From positions 1 through 12,371 of the forward strand of contig DASTUM010000106.1 in NCBI GenBank assembly GCA_035759665.1: a stretch of 12,371 bases of DNA. Direction: 5' to 3'. The notes under the pieces were generated by a model. That model was not told the origin of the DNA. It made no database searches and saw only the letters and a program-made list of their open reading frames with translations. The DNA comes from Micavibrio_A sp035759665. GTDB taxonomy: Bacteria; Pseudomonadota; Alphaproteobacteria; Micavibrionales; Micavibrionaceae. Each line of letters starts with the position of its first letter. The first letter of the stretch is position 1. Shown here piece after piece: positions 7,299 through 12,371 of this stretch. The position numbers were made by a program, and so were the translations under genes.

Positions 7299-7878
7299 TT
7301 CCTCCGGCAACGCCGAATGGTCGCATCAGGTGGATTCCGAAAAACTTTCGGCGGAGCCCAAGACTTTTACGTTCGAAGCCGACGAGCGCCAGCGCATCGA
7401 CCTCGCGCGCCGCATGGGAATCGCCTCCGTCGAATCGGCGCAGGCCGTCGTGACGTTGCAGAAAATAGGCGGCGGCACGATCCATGCGATAGGCACCGTG
7501 CGCGCCGATCTGACGCAATCCTGCGTCGTCTCGCTCTTGCCCGTTCCGGATCATGTCGAAGACGAATTCGAAGGCTGGTTCGGTGATAAGGCCGCTAGTG
7601 CCGTGTCTTTCGCCAAGGCCCGCACCGAGCGCGACGTCAAAAAAGGTCAGACCGAAATCGAAGTGCTGGAAGAAAGCGCCGACCCCGACCCTATCATCGG
7701 CGGCAAAATCGATATCGGCGAACTGGCGACGCAATATCTTTCGCTGGCTCTCAATCCCTATCCGCGGGCCGAGGGCGTCAGCCCGGTCTACAGCGCCGGG
7801 CCGCAGGACTCGGGCGAGGGTGCGGATATCCGCAGAAGCCCGTTCGAAGCCCTTAAGGACTGGAAGGAAAAGCGGTAA
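7282..7878 (+). CDS. yceD: YceD/DUF177 family protein
   Basis: DUF177 proteins are conserved next to rpmF and, in E. coli (YceD) and plants, affect 23S rRNA accumulation or 50S assembly; the mechanism is unclear. The 198-aa protein shows GTVRADLTQSCVVSLLPV (71-88), a strongly acidic centre (HVEDEFEGWF, then EIEVLEESADPDP), IDIGELATQYLSLALNPYPR (143-162), and the C-terminal SPFEALKDWK (186-195) expected for the family. The open frame extends upstream to 7186, but the ATG at 7282 has a GGAG ribosome site (7271-7274) and the residues before it look non-coding. It overlaps the chaperone gene by 17 bp and precedes rpmF, the conserved order. Confidence 0.9.
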   Translation: MPKQYNSSGNAEWSHQVDSEKLSAEPKTFTFEADERQRIDLARRMGIASVESAQAVVTLQKIGGGTIHAIGTVRADLTQSCVVSLLPVPDHVEDEFEGWFGDKAASAVSFAKARTERDVKKGQTEIEVLEESADPDPIIGGKIDIGELATQYLSLALNPYPRAEGVSPVYSAGPQDSGEGADIRRSPFEALKDWKEKR

Positions 7879-7887
7879 GGCCCTGAT

Positions 7888-8007
7888 TTTGTGGCTTTTG
7901 CCACAAAGGAACAAAGACCAAGGAGATTTATAACTATTTGTTTTTAAATAAAAATCTATTCCTTTTCTTTAAATTCTTGGCGCCTTGGTGTCTTTGTGGC
8001 AAAAGCC
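7888..8007. repeat. Long imperfect palindromic repeat element between yceD and rpmF
   Basis: GGCTTTTGCCACAAAG (7893-7908) and its exact reverse complement (7992-8007) are 16-nt terminal inverted arms. Inside them ACCAAGG (7917-7923) pairs with CCTTGGT (7983-7989), and the AT-rich centre is near-palindromic (7941-7954). The left arm is also a hairpin in itself: TTTGTGGC (7888-7895), loop TTTT, GCCACAAA (7900-7907), starting 9 nt after the yceD stop. The element is much more AT-rich than its surroundings and has no open frame of note. It resembles CCACAAAG-type interspersed intergenic repeats or a small MITE. No target-site duplication is obvious to me. Confidence 0.75.
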
Positions 8008-8042
8008 TCGATCTATAGGGCCGCCCGGAATTAATGTTTTCC

Positions 8043-8071
8043 TTGCGCTAACGGGCGATATTCGATATCAC
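8043..8071 (+). promoter_or_regulatory. Candidate sigma70-type promoter for rpmF
   Basis: TTGCGC (8043-8048) and TATCAC (8066-8071) are separated by 17 bp and lie 38 nt before the rpmF start. A small dyad, GATAT/ATATC (8057-8061 and 8065-8069), overlaps the -10. A separate promoter is plausible because the long repeat divides rpmF from yceD. The hexamers are only partial matches. Confidence 0.4.
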
Positions 8072-8108
8072 AAGCACCGGAATTCATACATACATAAGGA
8101 CGAAGACT

Positions 8109-8288
8109 ATGGCTGTACCAAAGAGAAAAACGAGCAAATCCAAGCGCAACATGCGCCGCTCGCACCACGCGCTGACCGCGACGAACTGGAGCGAAGACGC
8201 CAAATCCGGCGAACCCGTTCGTCGTCACCACATCGACCTGAAATCCGGCACCTACAAAGGCCGTCAGGTTCTTGAAGCACGCGACTAA
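8109..8288 (+). CDS. rpmF: 50S ribosomal protein L32
   Basis: L32 is a small component of the large ribosomal subunit. The 59-aa product starts MAVPKRKTSKSKRNMRRSHH, is strongly basic, and ends LKSGTYKGRQVLEARD, matching alphaproteobacterial L32. It has no cysteines, so it is the zinc-free form. AAGGA at 8096-8100, 8 nt from the ATG, is a good ribosome site. It lies between yceD and plsX, its near-universal position. The gene is short enough to be missed by simple length filters. Confidence 0.98.
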   Translation: MAVPKRKTSKSKRNMRRSHHALTATNWSEDAKSGEPVRRHHIDLKSGTYKGRQVLEARD

Positions 8289-8304
8289 TTGACAAAGAAC
8301 ATTC

Positions 8305-8356
8305 AAGCTGCGAATTTCGGGGAGACATTCCTTTAACCTGAAATTCGCAGCTTTTT
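8305..8356 (+). terminator. Terminator-like hairpin between rpmF and plsX
   Basis: AAGCTGCGAATTTC (8305-8318) and GAAATTCGCAGCTT (8340-8353) form a perfect 14-bp stem with a 21-nt loop, ending in five T's (8352-8356). This looks like a rho-independent terminator or attenuator. The plsX ATG is only 17 nt further on, so plsX must rely on readthrough or on a promoter overlapping the hairpin. A perfect TTGACA (8289-8294) begins right after the rpmF stop, but the -10 position holds only GAATTT. Confidence 0.8.
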
Positions 8357-8372
8357 CATTCCAACTTCATCA

Positions 8373-9428
8373 ATGACATACAATCAGACAATTGCCCTCG
8401 ACGCGATGGGCGGGGATTACGGGCCCGATGTGGTCGTTCCCGGCGCCGCGCAGGCATTGTCGAAAATCCGCGGCACATCCTTCCTTTTCTTTGGCGATGA
8501 AGCGAAAATCGCGCCGGTTCTGAATAAATATGCGGAACTGAAAGCTGTTTCTACAATCGTCCACACCGACAAGAAAATTTCCGGCAGCGACAAGCCCGCC
8601 ACCGCCGTCCGCAATAGCAGGGACACATCCATGCGCCTCGCCATCGAGGCGGTGAAGGAAGGGCGAGCAAATTCTATCGTATCGGCGGGCAATACCGGCG
8701 CGCTGATGGTTCTTTCGAAAATGATATTGAAGACCCTGCCAGGAATCGAGCGCCCGGCGATCGCGAGCCTGATGCCGAACGCGAAAGGCTCCAGCGTTAT
8801 GCTCGATCTCGGCGCGAATCTGGAATGCGGCGCGGATGTACTGGTGCAGTTCGCCATGCTCGGCGCGACCTATGCCCGCGTCGTGCGCGGTATCGAAACG
8901 CCGACGGTCGGCATCCTCAATGTCGGCACCGAAGACATGAAGGGGAACGAGGAAGTGCGCGAAGCCGCCGCCATTCTTTCGAGTGTGACATTCCGCGGAA
9001 AATATCACGGTTTCATCGAAGGCAACGATATCACCAAGGGCACCGTCGATGTCATCGTGACTGATGGCTTTACGGGCAATGTCGCGCTGAAGACCGCGGA
9101 AGGCGTGGGGAAACTTACCTCGCAATTCCTCAAAGACGCGTTCAAATCGTCGCCGCTGGCCATGATCGGCTATTTCCTCGCCTCGGGCGCGATGGGCAAG
9201 CTGAAGGCGAAACTGAATCCCTCCAAATATAATGGCGGCATGTTCCTCGGCCTGGGCGGCGTCGCGGTGAAAAGTCACGGCGGCAGCGATATCGACGGCA
9301 CCGAAAACGCGATCCTCGTCGCGGCCAACCTCGTCCACAACGGATTCAACAAGCGCGTAGCCACTGAAATCGCCGAAGTGATGGCGCAGGTGGATCTTCA
9401 CAAGCAGGATAGCGTGGCAGTAGGATGA
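8373..9428 (+). CDS. plsX: Phosphate acyltransferase PlsX
   Basis: PlsX converts acyl-ACP to acyl-phosphate, the acyl donor for PlsY in phospholipid synthesis; it is a peripheral protein at the inner membrane. The 351-aa protein is full length and carries the family motifs: LDAMGGDYGPDVVVPG (9-24), SAGNTGALM (104-112), MLDLGAN (143-149), NVGTEDMKGNE (183-193), IEGNDI (215-220), DGFTGNVALK (231-240), YNGGMFLGL (286-294) and KSHG (300-303). No ribosome site is visible before the ATG, which follows closely after the T-tract of a hairpin. An in-frame ATG at codon 12 lies inside the conserved motif and cannot be the start. Confidence 0.98.
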   Translation: MTYNQTIALDAMGGDYGPDVVVPGAAQALSKIRGTSFLFFGDEAKIAPVLNKYAELKAVSTIVHTDKKISGSDKPATAVRNSRDTSMRLAIEAVKEGRANSIVSAGNTGALMVLSKMILKTLPGIERPAIASLMPNAKGSSVMLDLGANLECGADVLVQFAMLGATYARVVRGIETPTVGILNVGTEDMKGNEEVREAAAILSSVTFRGKYHGFIEGNDITKGTVDVIVTDGFTGNVALKTAEGVGKLTSQFLKDAFKSSPLAMIGYFLASGAMGKLKAKLNPSKYNGGMFLGLGGVAVKSHGGSDIDGTENAILVAANLVHNGFNKRVATEIAEVMAQVDLHKQDSVAVG

Positions 9429-9436
9429 CTTTATAC

Positions 9437-9541
9437 CCCCTCTCCCTTGAGGGAGAGGGAAGGGGTGAGGGTGGTGCCGACACCATCGTAAAGGAAAATT
9501 GAACACCCTCACCTAATCCTCTCCCTCAAAGGAGAGGGCTT
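9437..9541. repeat. Palindromic interspersed repeat, copy 2 (complete)
   Basis: The left half holds a hairpin of CCCTCTCCC (9438-9446), loop TTGA, GGGAGAGGG (9451-9459), followed by AAGGGGTGAGGGTG. The right half starts CACCCTCACCTAA (9504-9516) and has a second hairpin CCTCTCC/GGAGAGG. The two halves are inverted copies of each other around about 31 nt of unique sequence. It matches copy 1 at 1-88 in both halves and in orientation, while the central spacers differ. It sits between plsX and fabH. Confidence 0.88.
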
Positions 9542-9552
9542 GATAAGAAAGG

Positions 9553-9571
9553 TGCCGCTGACGCAGCGGCA
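9553..9571 (+). promoter_or_regulatory. GC-rich hairpin just upstream of the fabH start
   Basis: TGCCGCTG (9553-9560) and CAGCGGCA (9564-9571) form a perfect 8-bp stem with loop ACG, ending 8 nt before the fabH ATG. It abuts the AGAAG ribosome site and has no T-tract, so it could modulate ribosome access rather than end transcription. Confidence 0.5.
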
Positions 9572-9579
9572 GAAGATGA

Positions 9580-10560
9580 ATGACCATCAAGGCTTATATC
9601 TCCGGTACGGGATCATACCTTCCCGAAAAAATCCTGACGAACAAGGACCTCGAAAAGATGGTCGATACGTCGGACGAATGGATCGTCCAGCGCAGCGGCA
9701 TCCGCGAGCGCCACATCGCCGCCGAAAATGAAACCGTCACCGACATGGCCGTGAAGGCCGCGAAGAAGGCGATGGCGGCCGCCAATCTTTCGCCCGAACA
9801 GATCAACGGCATCATCGTCGCCACGACGACGCCCGACACGACCTTCCCGGCGGTGGCCGTAAAGGTTCAATCCGCGCTCGGCATCGGCCCGTGCCCGGCC
9901 TTCGACGTTCAGGCCGTGTGCTCCGGCTTCGTCTATGCCTTCGCCACCGCCAATGCGTTCGTGCGCACCGGGCTTGCCTCGGCGGTGCTTGTGATCGGCG
10001 TGGAGAAAATGTCGTCCATTCTAGACTGGAACGACCGCTCGACCTGCGTGTTGTTCGCCGACGGGGCGGGCGCCGTCGTCATCGAGGCCCGCGATGCGCC
10101 CGGGGACGAAGCGCTCGAAGGGCAGGGAATCCATTCCACCCATCTTTACGCGAACGGCGAAGGCAAAGACCTTCTTTATACCGACGGCGGCGCGTCGACG
10201 ACGGGCGTGGCCGGTCATATCAAGATGGAAGGCCGGGAAGTTTTCAAATACGCGGTGACGTATCTCGCCGATATCGTCGCCGAAGTCCTCGCCCAGAACA
10301 AAATCCATCCGGATCAGATCGACTGGCTCGTCCCGCATCAGGCGAATATCCGCATCATCGAATCGACGGCCAAAAAACTCGGTATGCCGATGGAGCGCGT
10401 CGTCACGACCATCGACCGCCACGGCAACACCAGCGCCGCCTCCATTCCGCTCGCCCTCGACGAAGCGGTGCGCGACGGGCGAATCAAACGCGGCCAGATG
10501 GTGCTGATCGAAGCCATGGGTGGCGGGTTTACGTGGGGCGCGGCGCTGTTCCGGTTCTAG
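9580..10560 (+). CDS. fabH: Beta-ketoacyl-ACP synthase III (FabH)
   Basis: FabH condenses acetyl-CoA with malonyl-ACP to start type II fatty-acid synthesis in the cytoplasm. The 326-aa protein is full length. The thiolase-fold catalytic triad is complete: Cys114 in QAVCSGF, His253 in PHQANIRI and Asn283 in HGNTSAASIP. Other landmarks are TSDEWI..RSGIRERH (30-45), ATTTPDTTFP (81-90), FADGAGAVV (159-167) and the C-terminal GGGFTWGAAL (314-323). An AGAAG site lies 5 nt before the ATG at 9580, close to a strong hairpin. An overlapping ATG at 9576 is out of frame. It follows plsX, from which a repeat element separates it. Confidence 0.98.
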   Translation: MTIKAYISGTGSYLPEKILTNKDLEKMVDTSDEWIVQRSGIRERHIAAENETVTDMAVKAAKKAMAAANLSPEQINGIIVATTTPDTTFPAVAVKVQSALGIGPCPAFDVQAVCSGFVYAFATANAFVRTGLASAVLVIGVEKMSSILDWNDRSTCVLFADGAGAVVIEARDAPGDEALEGQGIHSTHLYANGEGKDLLYTDGGASTTGVAGHIKMEGREVFKYAVTYLADIVAEVLAQNKIHPDQIDWLVPHQANIRIIESTAKKLGMPMERVVTTIDRHGNTSAASIPLALDEAVRDGRIKRGQMVLIEAMGGGFTWGAALFRF

Positions 10561-10597
10561 TTCGACTTTTAAGTCTTTCCATGAAATAATATCGGTC

Positions 10598-10915
10598 ATG
10601 CGCTGGCTTTTTATTTTTATTTTCATCGCGCTTTTCGCCAATGCCTACGATGCGGGCAGGCATGTCTTCGGTGTAACTTTTAAGCAAACGAAGCTGGAAA
10701 CAATGGCGGGTATGGATTGCTGCCCCCCTGAAAAAGATAAAGCTCAATCCGCAACGACAGCGTGTCATTATTGTTGCAGCGGCCTTTTGGCTTGCGCGCC
10801 TGTCTTAAATCTTCAGCCGGCCAGGGTTCCCGATCAACATGATTTCGTCGTCCTGGTCGATCTGGACGGTGAAACATCGGATAGTCTTTTCCGGCCTCCG
10901 CGCCTTTTCGGATGA
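10598..10915 (+). CDS. Small exported Cys-rich protein, putative metal-binding
   Basis: I do not recognise a named family. The 105-aa product begins with a hydrophobic signal sequence, MRWLFIFIFIALFANA, with a likely signal peptidase I site after ANA (16). The mature part has Met36, Met39, Cys41-Cys42, then Cys56-His-Tyr-Cys59-Cys60 and Cys66, a Cys/Met/His pattern suited to copper or another soft metal. The C-terminus RPPRLFG resembles small copper-associated exported proteins; this is my impression only. The frame is open upstream into fabH, but 10598 is the first sensible start. It has no ribosome site; a weak promoter, TTCGAC-N18-AATAAT (10561-10590), would place the RNA start near the ATG. 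GC looks lower than in fabH. Confidence 0.72.
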   Translation: MRWLFIFIFIALFANAYDAGRHVFGVTFKQTKLETMAGMDCCPPEKDKAQSATTACHYCCSGLLACAPVLNLQPARVPDQHDFVVLVDLDGETSDSLFRPPRLFG

Positions 10916-10957
10916 CAATTTCTTTTTAATTCAATCAACGTCCGAAAGGAAAATACT

Positions 10958-11179
10958 ATGTTATCTAAAACTTACACGAACGCTTTGCGTGTCATAACCG
11001 TCGTAACAGCTTCTATTCTTCTAACCGCTTGTGCGACCATGCCGCCGGCAAAGCAGCATCATTGCCCTTGTTGCGAATCGATGGGCAAGAAATGTTCCTG
11101 CTGTTCCGGTATGGAAAATCACGAATCTTGTTGTAAAGGCATGGGGGCGGAAACAGGGATGACCTGTAACCCCAAATAA
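10958..11179 (+). CDS. Small Cys-rich lipoprotein with 10-residue CCxGM repeats, putative metal-binding
   Basis: The 73-aa precursor has a lipoprotein signal peptide ending LLTAC, with lipidated Cys25 and Ala at +2, so outer-membrane anchoring is likely. The mature 49 residues hold nine further cysteines (36, 38, 39, 46, 48, 49, 58, 59, 70). Three repeats have an exact 10-residue period: CCESMGKKCS (38-47), CCSGMENHES (48-57) and CCKGMGAETG (58-67), each with CC at positions 1-2 and Met at 5. An HH pair precedes the first Cys. This suggests thiol/thioether metal binding, for example Cu(I), in an envelope metallothionein-like role; the function is inferred. AAAGGA (10945-10950) is a strong ribosome site, and it follows the other Cys-rich gene by 42 bp. 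Confidence 0.85.
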   Translation: MLSKTYTNALRVITVVTASILLTACATMPPAKQHHCPCCESMGKKCSCCSGMENHESCCKGMGAETGMTCNPK

Positions 11180-11186
11180 ACCATAG

Positions 11187-11216
11187 ACCCTGCGGTTGCC
11201 CGGCCGCAGGGTTTTT
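11187..11216 (+). terminator. Intrinsic terminator after the Cys-rich lipoprotein gene
   Basis: CCCTGCGG (11188-11195) and CCGCAGGG (11204-11211) form a perfect 8-bp GC-rich stem with an 8-nt loop, followed by TTTTT (11212-11216). It begins 8 nt after the stop codon. Confidence 0.92.
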
Positions 11217-11220
11217 GCTT

Positions 11221-11261
11221 GGCCGAAGATCGAGGTTTTAAAAGGTGTTTCGGCCCTTTTT
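11221..11261 (+). terminator. Second, weaker terminator-like hairpin
   Basis: GGCCGAA (11221-11227) pairs with TTCGGCC (11249-11255) around a 21-nt loop and is followed by C and five T's (11257-11261). It sits in tandem behind the stronger terminator and may act as a backup that keeps transcription out of ihfA. Confidence 0.5.
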
Positions 11262-11306
11262 GCCTGTTAACTCTTTCCTTTTATTGAATAATTTCTATCT
11301 CTTTGG

Positions 11307-11335
11307 TTGACCCTTTGTTTTCAAAGGGTTACAAT
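11307..11335 (+). promoter_or_regulatory. Sigma70-type promoter of ihfA with a dyad operator in its spacer
   Basis: TTGACC (11307-11312) and TACAAT (11330-11335) are spaced by 17 bp, a near-consensus promoter 33 nt before the ihfA ATG. ACCCTTTG (11310-11317) and CAAAGGGT (11322-11329) are perfect inverted half-sites around TTTT. The dyad therefore fills the spacer and overlaps the end of the -35. This layout is typical of operators bound between the promoter hexamers. Confidence 0.72.
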
Positions 11336-11367
11336 GGGCCTATACCAAATGAGAAAGGACGTGAGCC

Positions 11368-11664
11368 ATGAGCGAACGCACACTGACAAGAGCCGATCTT
11401 GCCGAATCCGTTTATGAACAGGTTGGGCTTTCCCGCAATGAATCCTCGGATCTCGTCGAACAGGTCCTGGACGAAGTCATGAACGCATTGATTTCTGGGG
11501 AAAACGTTAAGCTGTCTTCGTTCGGGAGCTTTTCGATCCGCGAAAAAGGTGAAAGGATCGGTCGTAACCCCAAAACGGGCGTTGAAGTACCGATTACACC
11601 CCGCCGTGTTCTCGTGTTCAGAGCATCTCATGTTCTGAAAGACAGGATCAGCAAGGGGGAGTAG
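11368..11664 (+). CDS. ihfA: Integration host factor subunit alpha
   Basis: IHF-alpha pairs with IHF-beta to bend DNA sharply at specific sites, acting in transcription, recombination and replication. The 98-aa protein shows the HU/IHF fold: helices at the N-terminus (LTRADLAESVYEQVGLSRNE), VKLSSFGSFSIREK (47-60), the DNA-contacting arm GRNPKTGVEVPI (65-76) with the intercalating Pro68, and the closing RRVLVFRASHVLKDRI (79-94). The ribosome site AAAGGA (11354-11359) is 8 nt before the ATG. It is normally found just after fabH in alphaproteobacteria; here the Cys-rich cassette and two terminators intervene, and ihfA has its own promoter. The MerR-family gene follows by 41 bp. Confidence 0.97.
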   Translation: MSERTLTRADLAESVYEQVGLSRNESSDLVEQVLDEVMNALISGENVKLSSFGSFSIREKGERIGRNPKTGVEVPITPRRVLVFRASHVLKDRISKGE

Positions 11665-11705
11665 TCGCCCTTTATTGACAACCTGTTCTTTCGAAAGCGA
11701 TTCTT

Positions 11706-12236
11706 ATGAGCAACGTCGCATATCAGAAACCGTCGTTTGACGATCAATCCATTTATAAAAAGGCAACGCCGGTTGCGCCTTCTGAAAACAGGGGCGCGGC
11801 CCGCAAGGCGGACGGCGCGTTCCGTACGATTTCCGAAGTGGCCGACGAACTCGACGTTCCGCAGCATGTTCTGCGTTTCTGGGAAACGAAATTCACGCAG
11901 GTAAAACCGCTCAAGCGCGGCGGCGGCCGTCGCTACTACCGTCCCGAAGATGTTTCGCTGCTCAAGCACATCCACAATCTGCTTTACACCGAAGGCTATA
12001 CGATCAAGGGCGTTCAGAAACTCCTGAAAGGCCAGGGCAAGAACCAGATCGCGGCGAAGGTCGATGCACTGGAAGACACCGTTGCGTCCGTTTCGTCCAA
12101 GGCAGAAACGCCGGCCCAGCCGCAGGCGCCGCAAACCGCCAGGATCTACAATCTGTCGGAGCATCAGCGTGGCGCGCTGGAAGACATGCTCACCGAACTC
12201 AAGGCGCTCCGCGCCATGTTCCCGGAACAGGCATAG
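11706..12236 (+). CDS. MerR-family transcriptional regulator (conserved ihfA-adjacent type)
   Basis: The 176-aa protein has a disordered N-terminal tail (1-36), a MerR winged helix-turn-helix (FRTISEVADELDVPQHVLRF, 39-58; wing GGGRRYYRPEDV, 72-83), the second helix pair through YTIKGVQKLLKG (98-109), a Pro/Ala/Gln linker (132-145) and a short terminal helix (152-172). It has no cysteines, so it is not a thiol-based metal sensor of the MerR/CueR/ZntR type. Its effector is unknown. This family sits downstream of ihfA across alphaproteobacteria. The ribosome site is weak (GAAAGCGA). A TTGACA at 11675-11680 is present in the 41-bp gap but lacks a convincing -10, so cotranscription with ihfA is likely. 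Confidence 0.93.
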   Translation: MSNVAYQKPSFDDQSIYKKATPVAPSENRGAARKADGAFRTISEVADELDVPQHVLRFWETKFTQVKPLKRGGGRRYYRPEDVSLLKHIHNLLYTEGYTIKGVQKLLKGQGKNQIAAKVDALEDTVASVSSKAETPAQPQAPQTARIYNLSEHQRGALEDMLTELKALRAMFPEQA

Positions 12237-12362
12237 TTGACCAACATTTACGATGACGCGGACGGCGACATTGTCCGCTCCATCCGTTAATGTTGACCAT
12301 CCTGACCATGATGACCAACATTTTAAAAGGCTTCGAAGTTGACCAGCATTGTTGGTCAACTT
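12235..12362. repeat. Cluster of TTGACCAACATT-like short repeats
   Basis: Copies on the plus strand are TTGACCAACATT (12237-12248), TTGACCAT (12293-12300), TGACCAT (12303-12309), TGACCAACATT (12312-12322) and TTGACCAGCATT (12339-12350), with an inverted TTGGTCAA at 12352-12359. They fall within about 125 bp downstream of the MerR-family gene. The last direct copy and the inverted copy form the terminator stem. They could be repeated protein-binding sites or the product of local duplication. Confidence 0.6.
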
Positions 12363-12366
12363 TTTT
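12336..12366 (+). terminator. Intrinsic terminator after the MerR-family gene
   Basis: AAGTTGACCA (12336-12345) and TGGTCAACTT (12353-12362) form a perfect 10-bp stem with a 7-nt loop, running into a T-tract (12361-12366). It is 100 nt after the stop codon and is built from the local repeat unit. Confidence 0.88.
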
Positions 12367-12371
12367 ATAGG

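Noticed and set aside
7057..7914. A 285-codon minus-strand frame across the bc1 chaperone and yceD
   Set aside because: Both plus-strand genes show family motifs through this region. The minus frame has a low-complexity Arg/Ala-rich end and no ribosome site I could see.
8370..9512. A 380-codon open frame antisense to plsX
   Set aside because: The plus strand encodes a complete PlsX with all motifs. The antisense frame is composition-driven, and it begins inside the palindromic repeat.
11368..12236. The MerR-family gene as the metal sensor for the nearby Cys-rich cassette
   Set aside because: The protein has no cysteines, matches the conserved ihfA-adjacent type, and two terminators separate it from the cassette.
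12308..12370. A 20-codon frame starting ATGATGACCAACATT
   Set aside because: It runs straight through the terminator stem, and its start is simply another copy of the local repeat, so coding is unlikely.

Overview
The window reads as ordinary chromosomal housekeeping DNA from an alphaproteobacterium with moderately high GC. The main evidence is the order bamE (minus strand), ubiquinol-cytochrome c chaperone, DUF177/YceD, rpmF, plsX, fabH, ihfA, MerR-family regulator, which is a classic alphaproteobacterial gene neighbourhood. The K+-independent type of H+-pyrophosphatase and the zinc-free L32 fit this. A Rhodospirillales- or Micavibrio-like relative is my guess; the sequence alone does not fix it. 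There are no rRNA, tRNA, CRISPR, phage or transposase genes.

Layout. 1-88 is a palindromic intergenic repeat. 149-1708 holds ribH (a type II/RibH2-like lumazine synthase), nusB and a FliL-domain single-pass membrane protein, closed by an intrinsic terminator. 1788-1994 (minus) is a small unknown helical protein. 2141-4234 is hppA with a strong bidirectional terminator. 4276-4893 (minus) is an unrecognised 205-aa protein. 4966-6189 is an RlmD-type rRNA uracil methyltransferase, converging on bamE (6209-6670, minus). From 6738 onward everything is on the plus strand: cytochrome bc1 assembly chaperone, YceD/DUF177 (overlapping by 17 bp), a long palindromic repeat element, rpmF, a terminator-like hairpin, plsX, a second copy of the repeat seen at position 1, a small GC-rich hairpin, fabH, a two-gene Cys-rich secreted/lipoprotein cassette with its own terminators, a well-formed promoter, ihfA, a MerR-family regulator, and a cluster of TTGACCAACATT-like repeats ending in a terminator.

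How the genes fit together. YceD-L32-PlsX-FabH ties ribosome assembly to the start of phospholipid and fatty-acid synthesis. In this genome each junction of that group carries an inserted RNA hairpin or repeat, so the genes may be expressed less tightly together than usual. HppA pumps protons using pyrophosphate released by biosynthesis. The bc1 chaperone and BamE serve respiratory-complex and outer-membrane assembly.

The most novel-looking part is 10598-11179, between fabH and ihfA: two small exported Cys-rich proteins. The second is a lipoprotein with three exact 10-residue repeats of the form CC-x-[SG]-M, probably a surface or periplasmic metal (copper-like) binder. Just downstream, the ihfA promoter has a perfect 8+4+8 inverted repeat filling its -35/-10 spacer.
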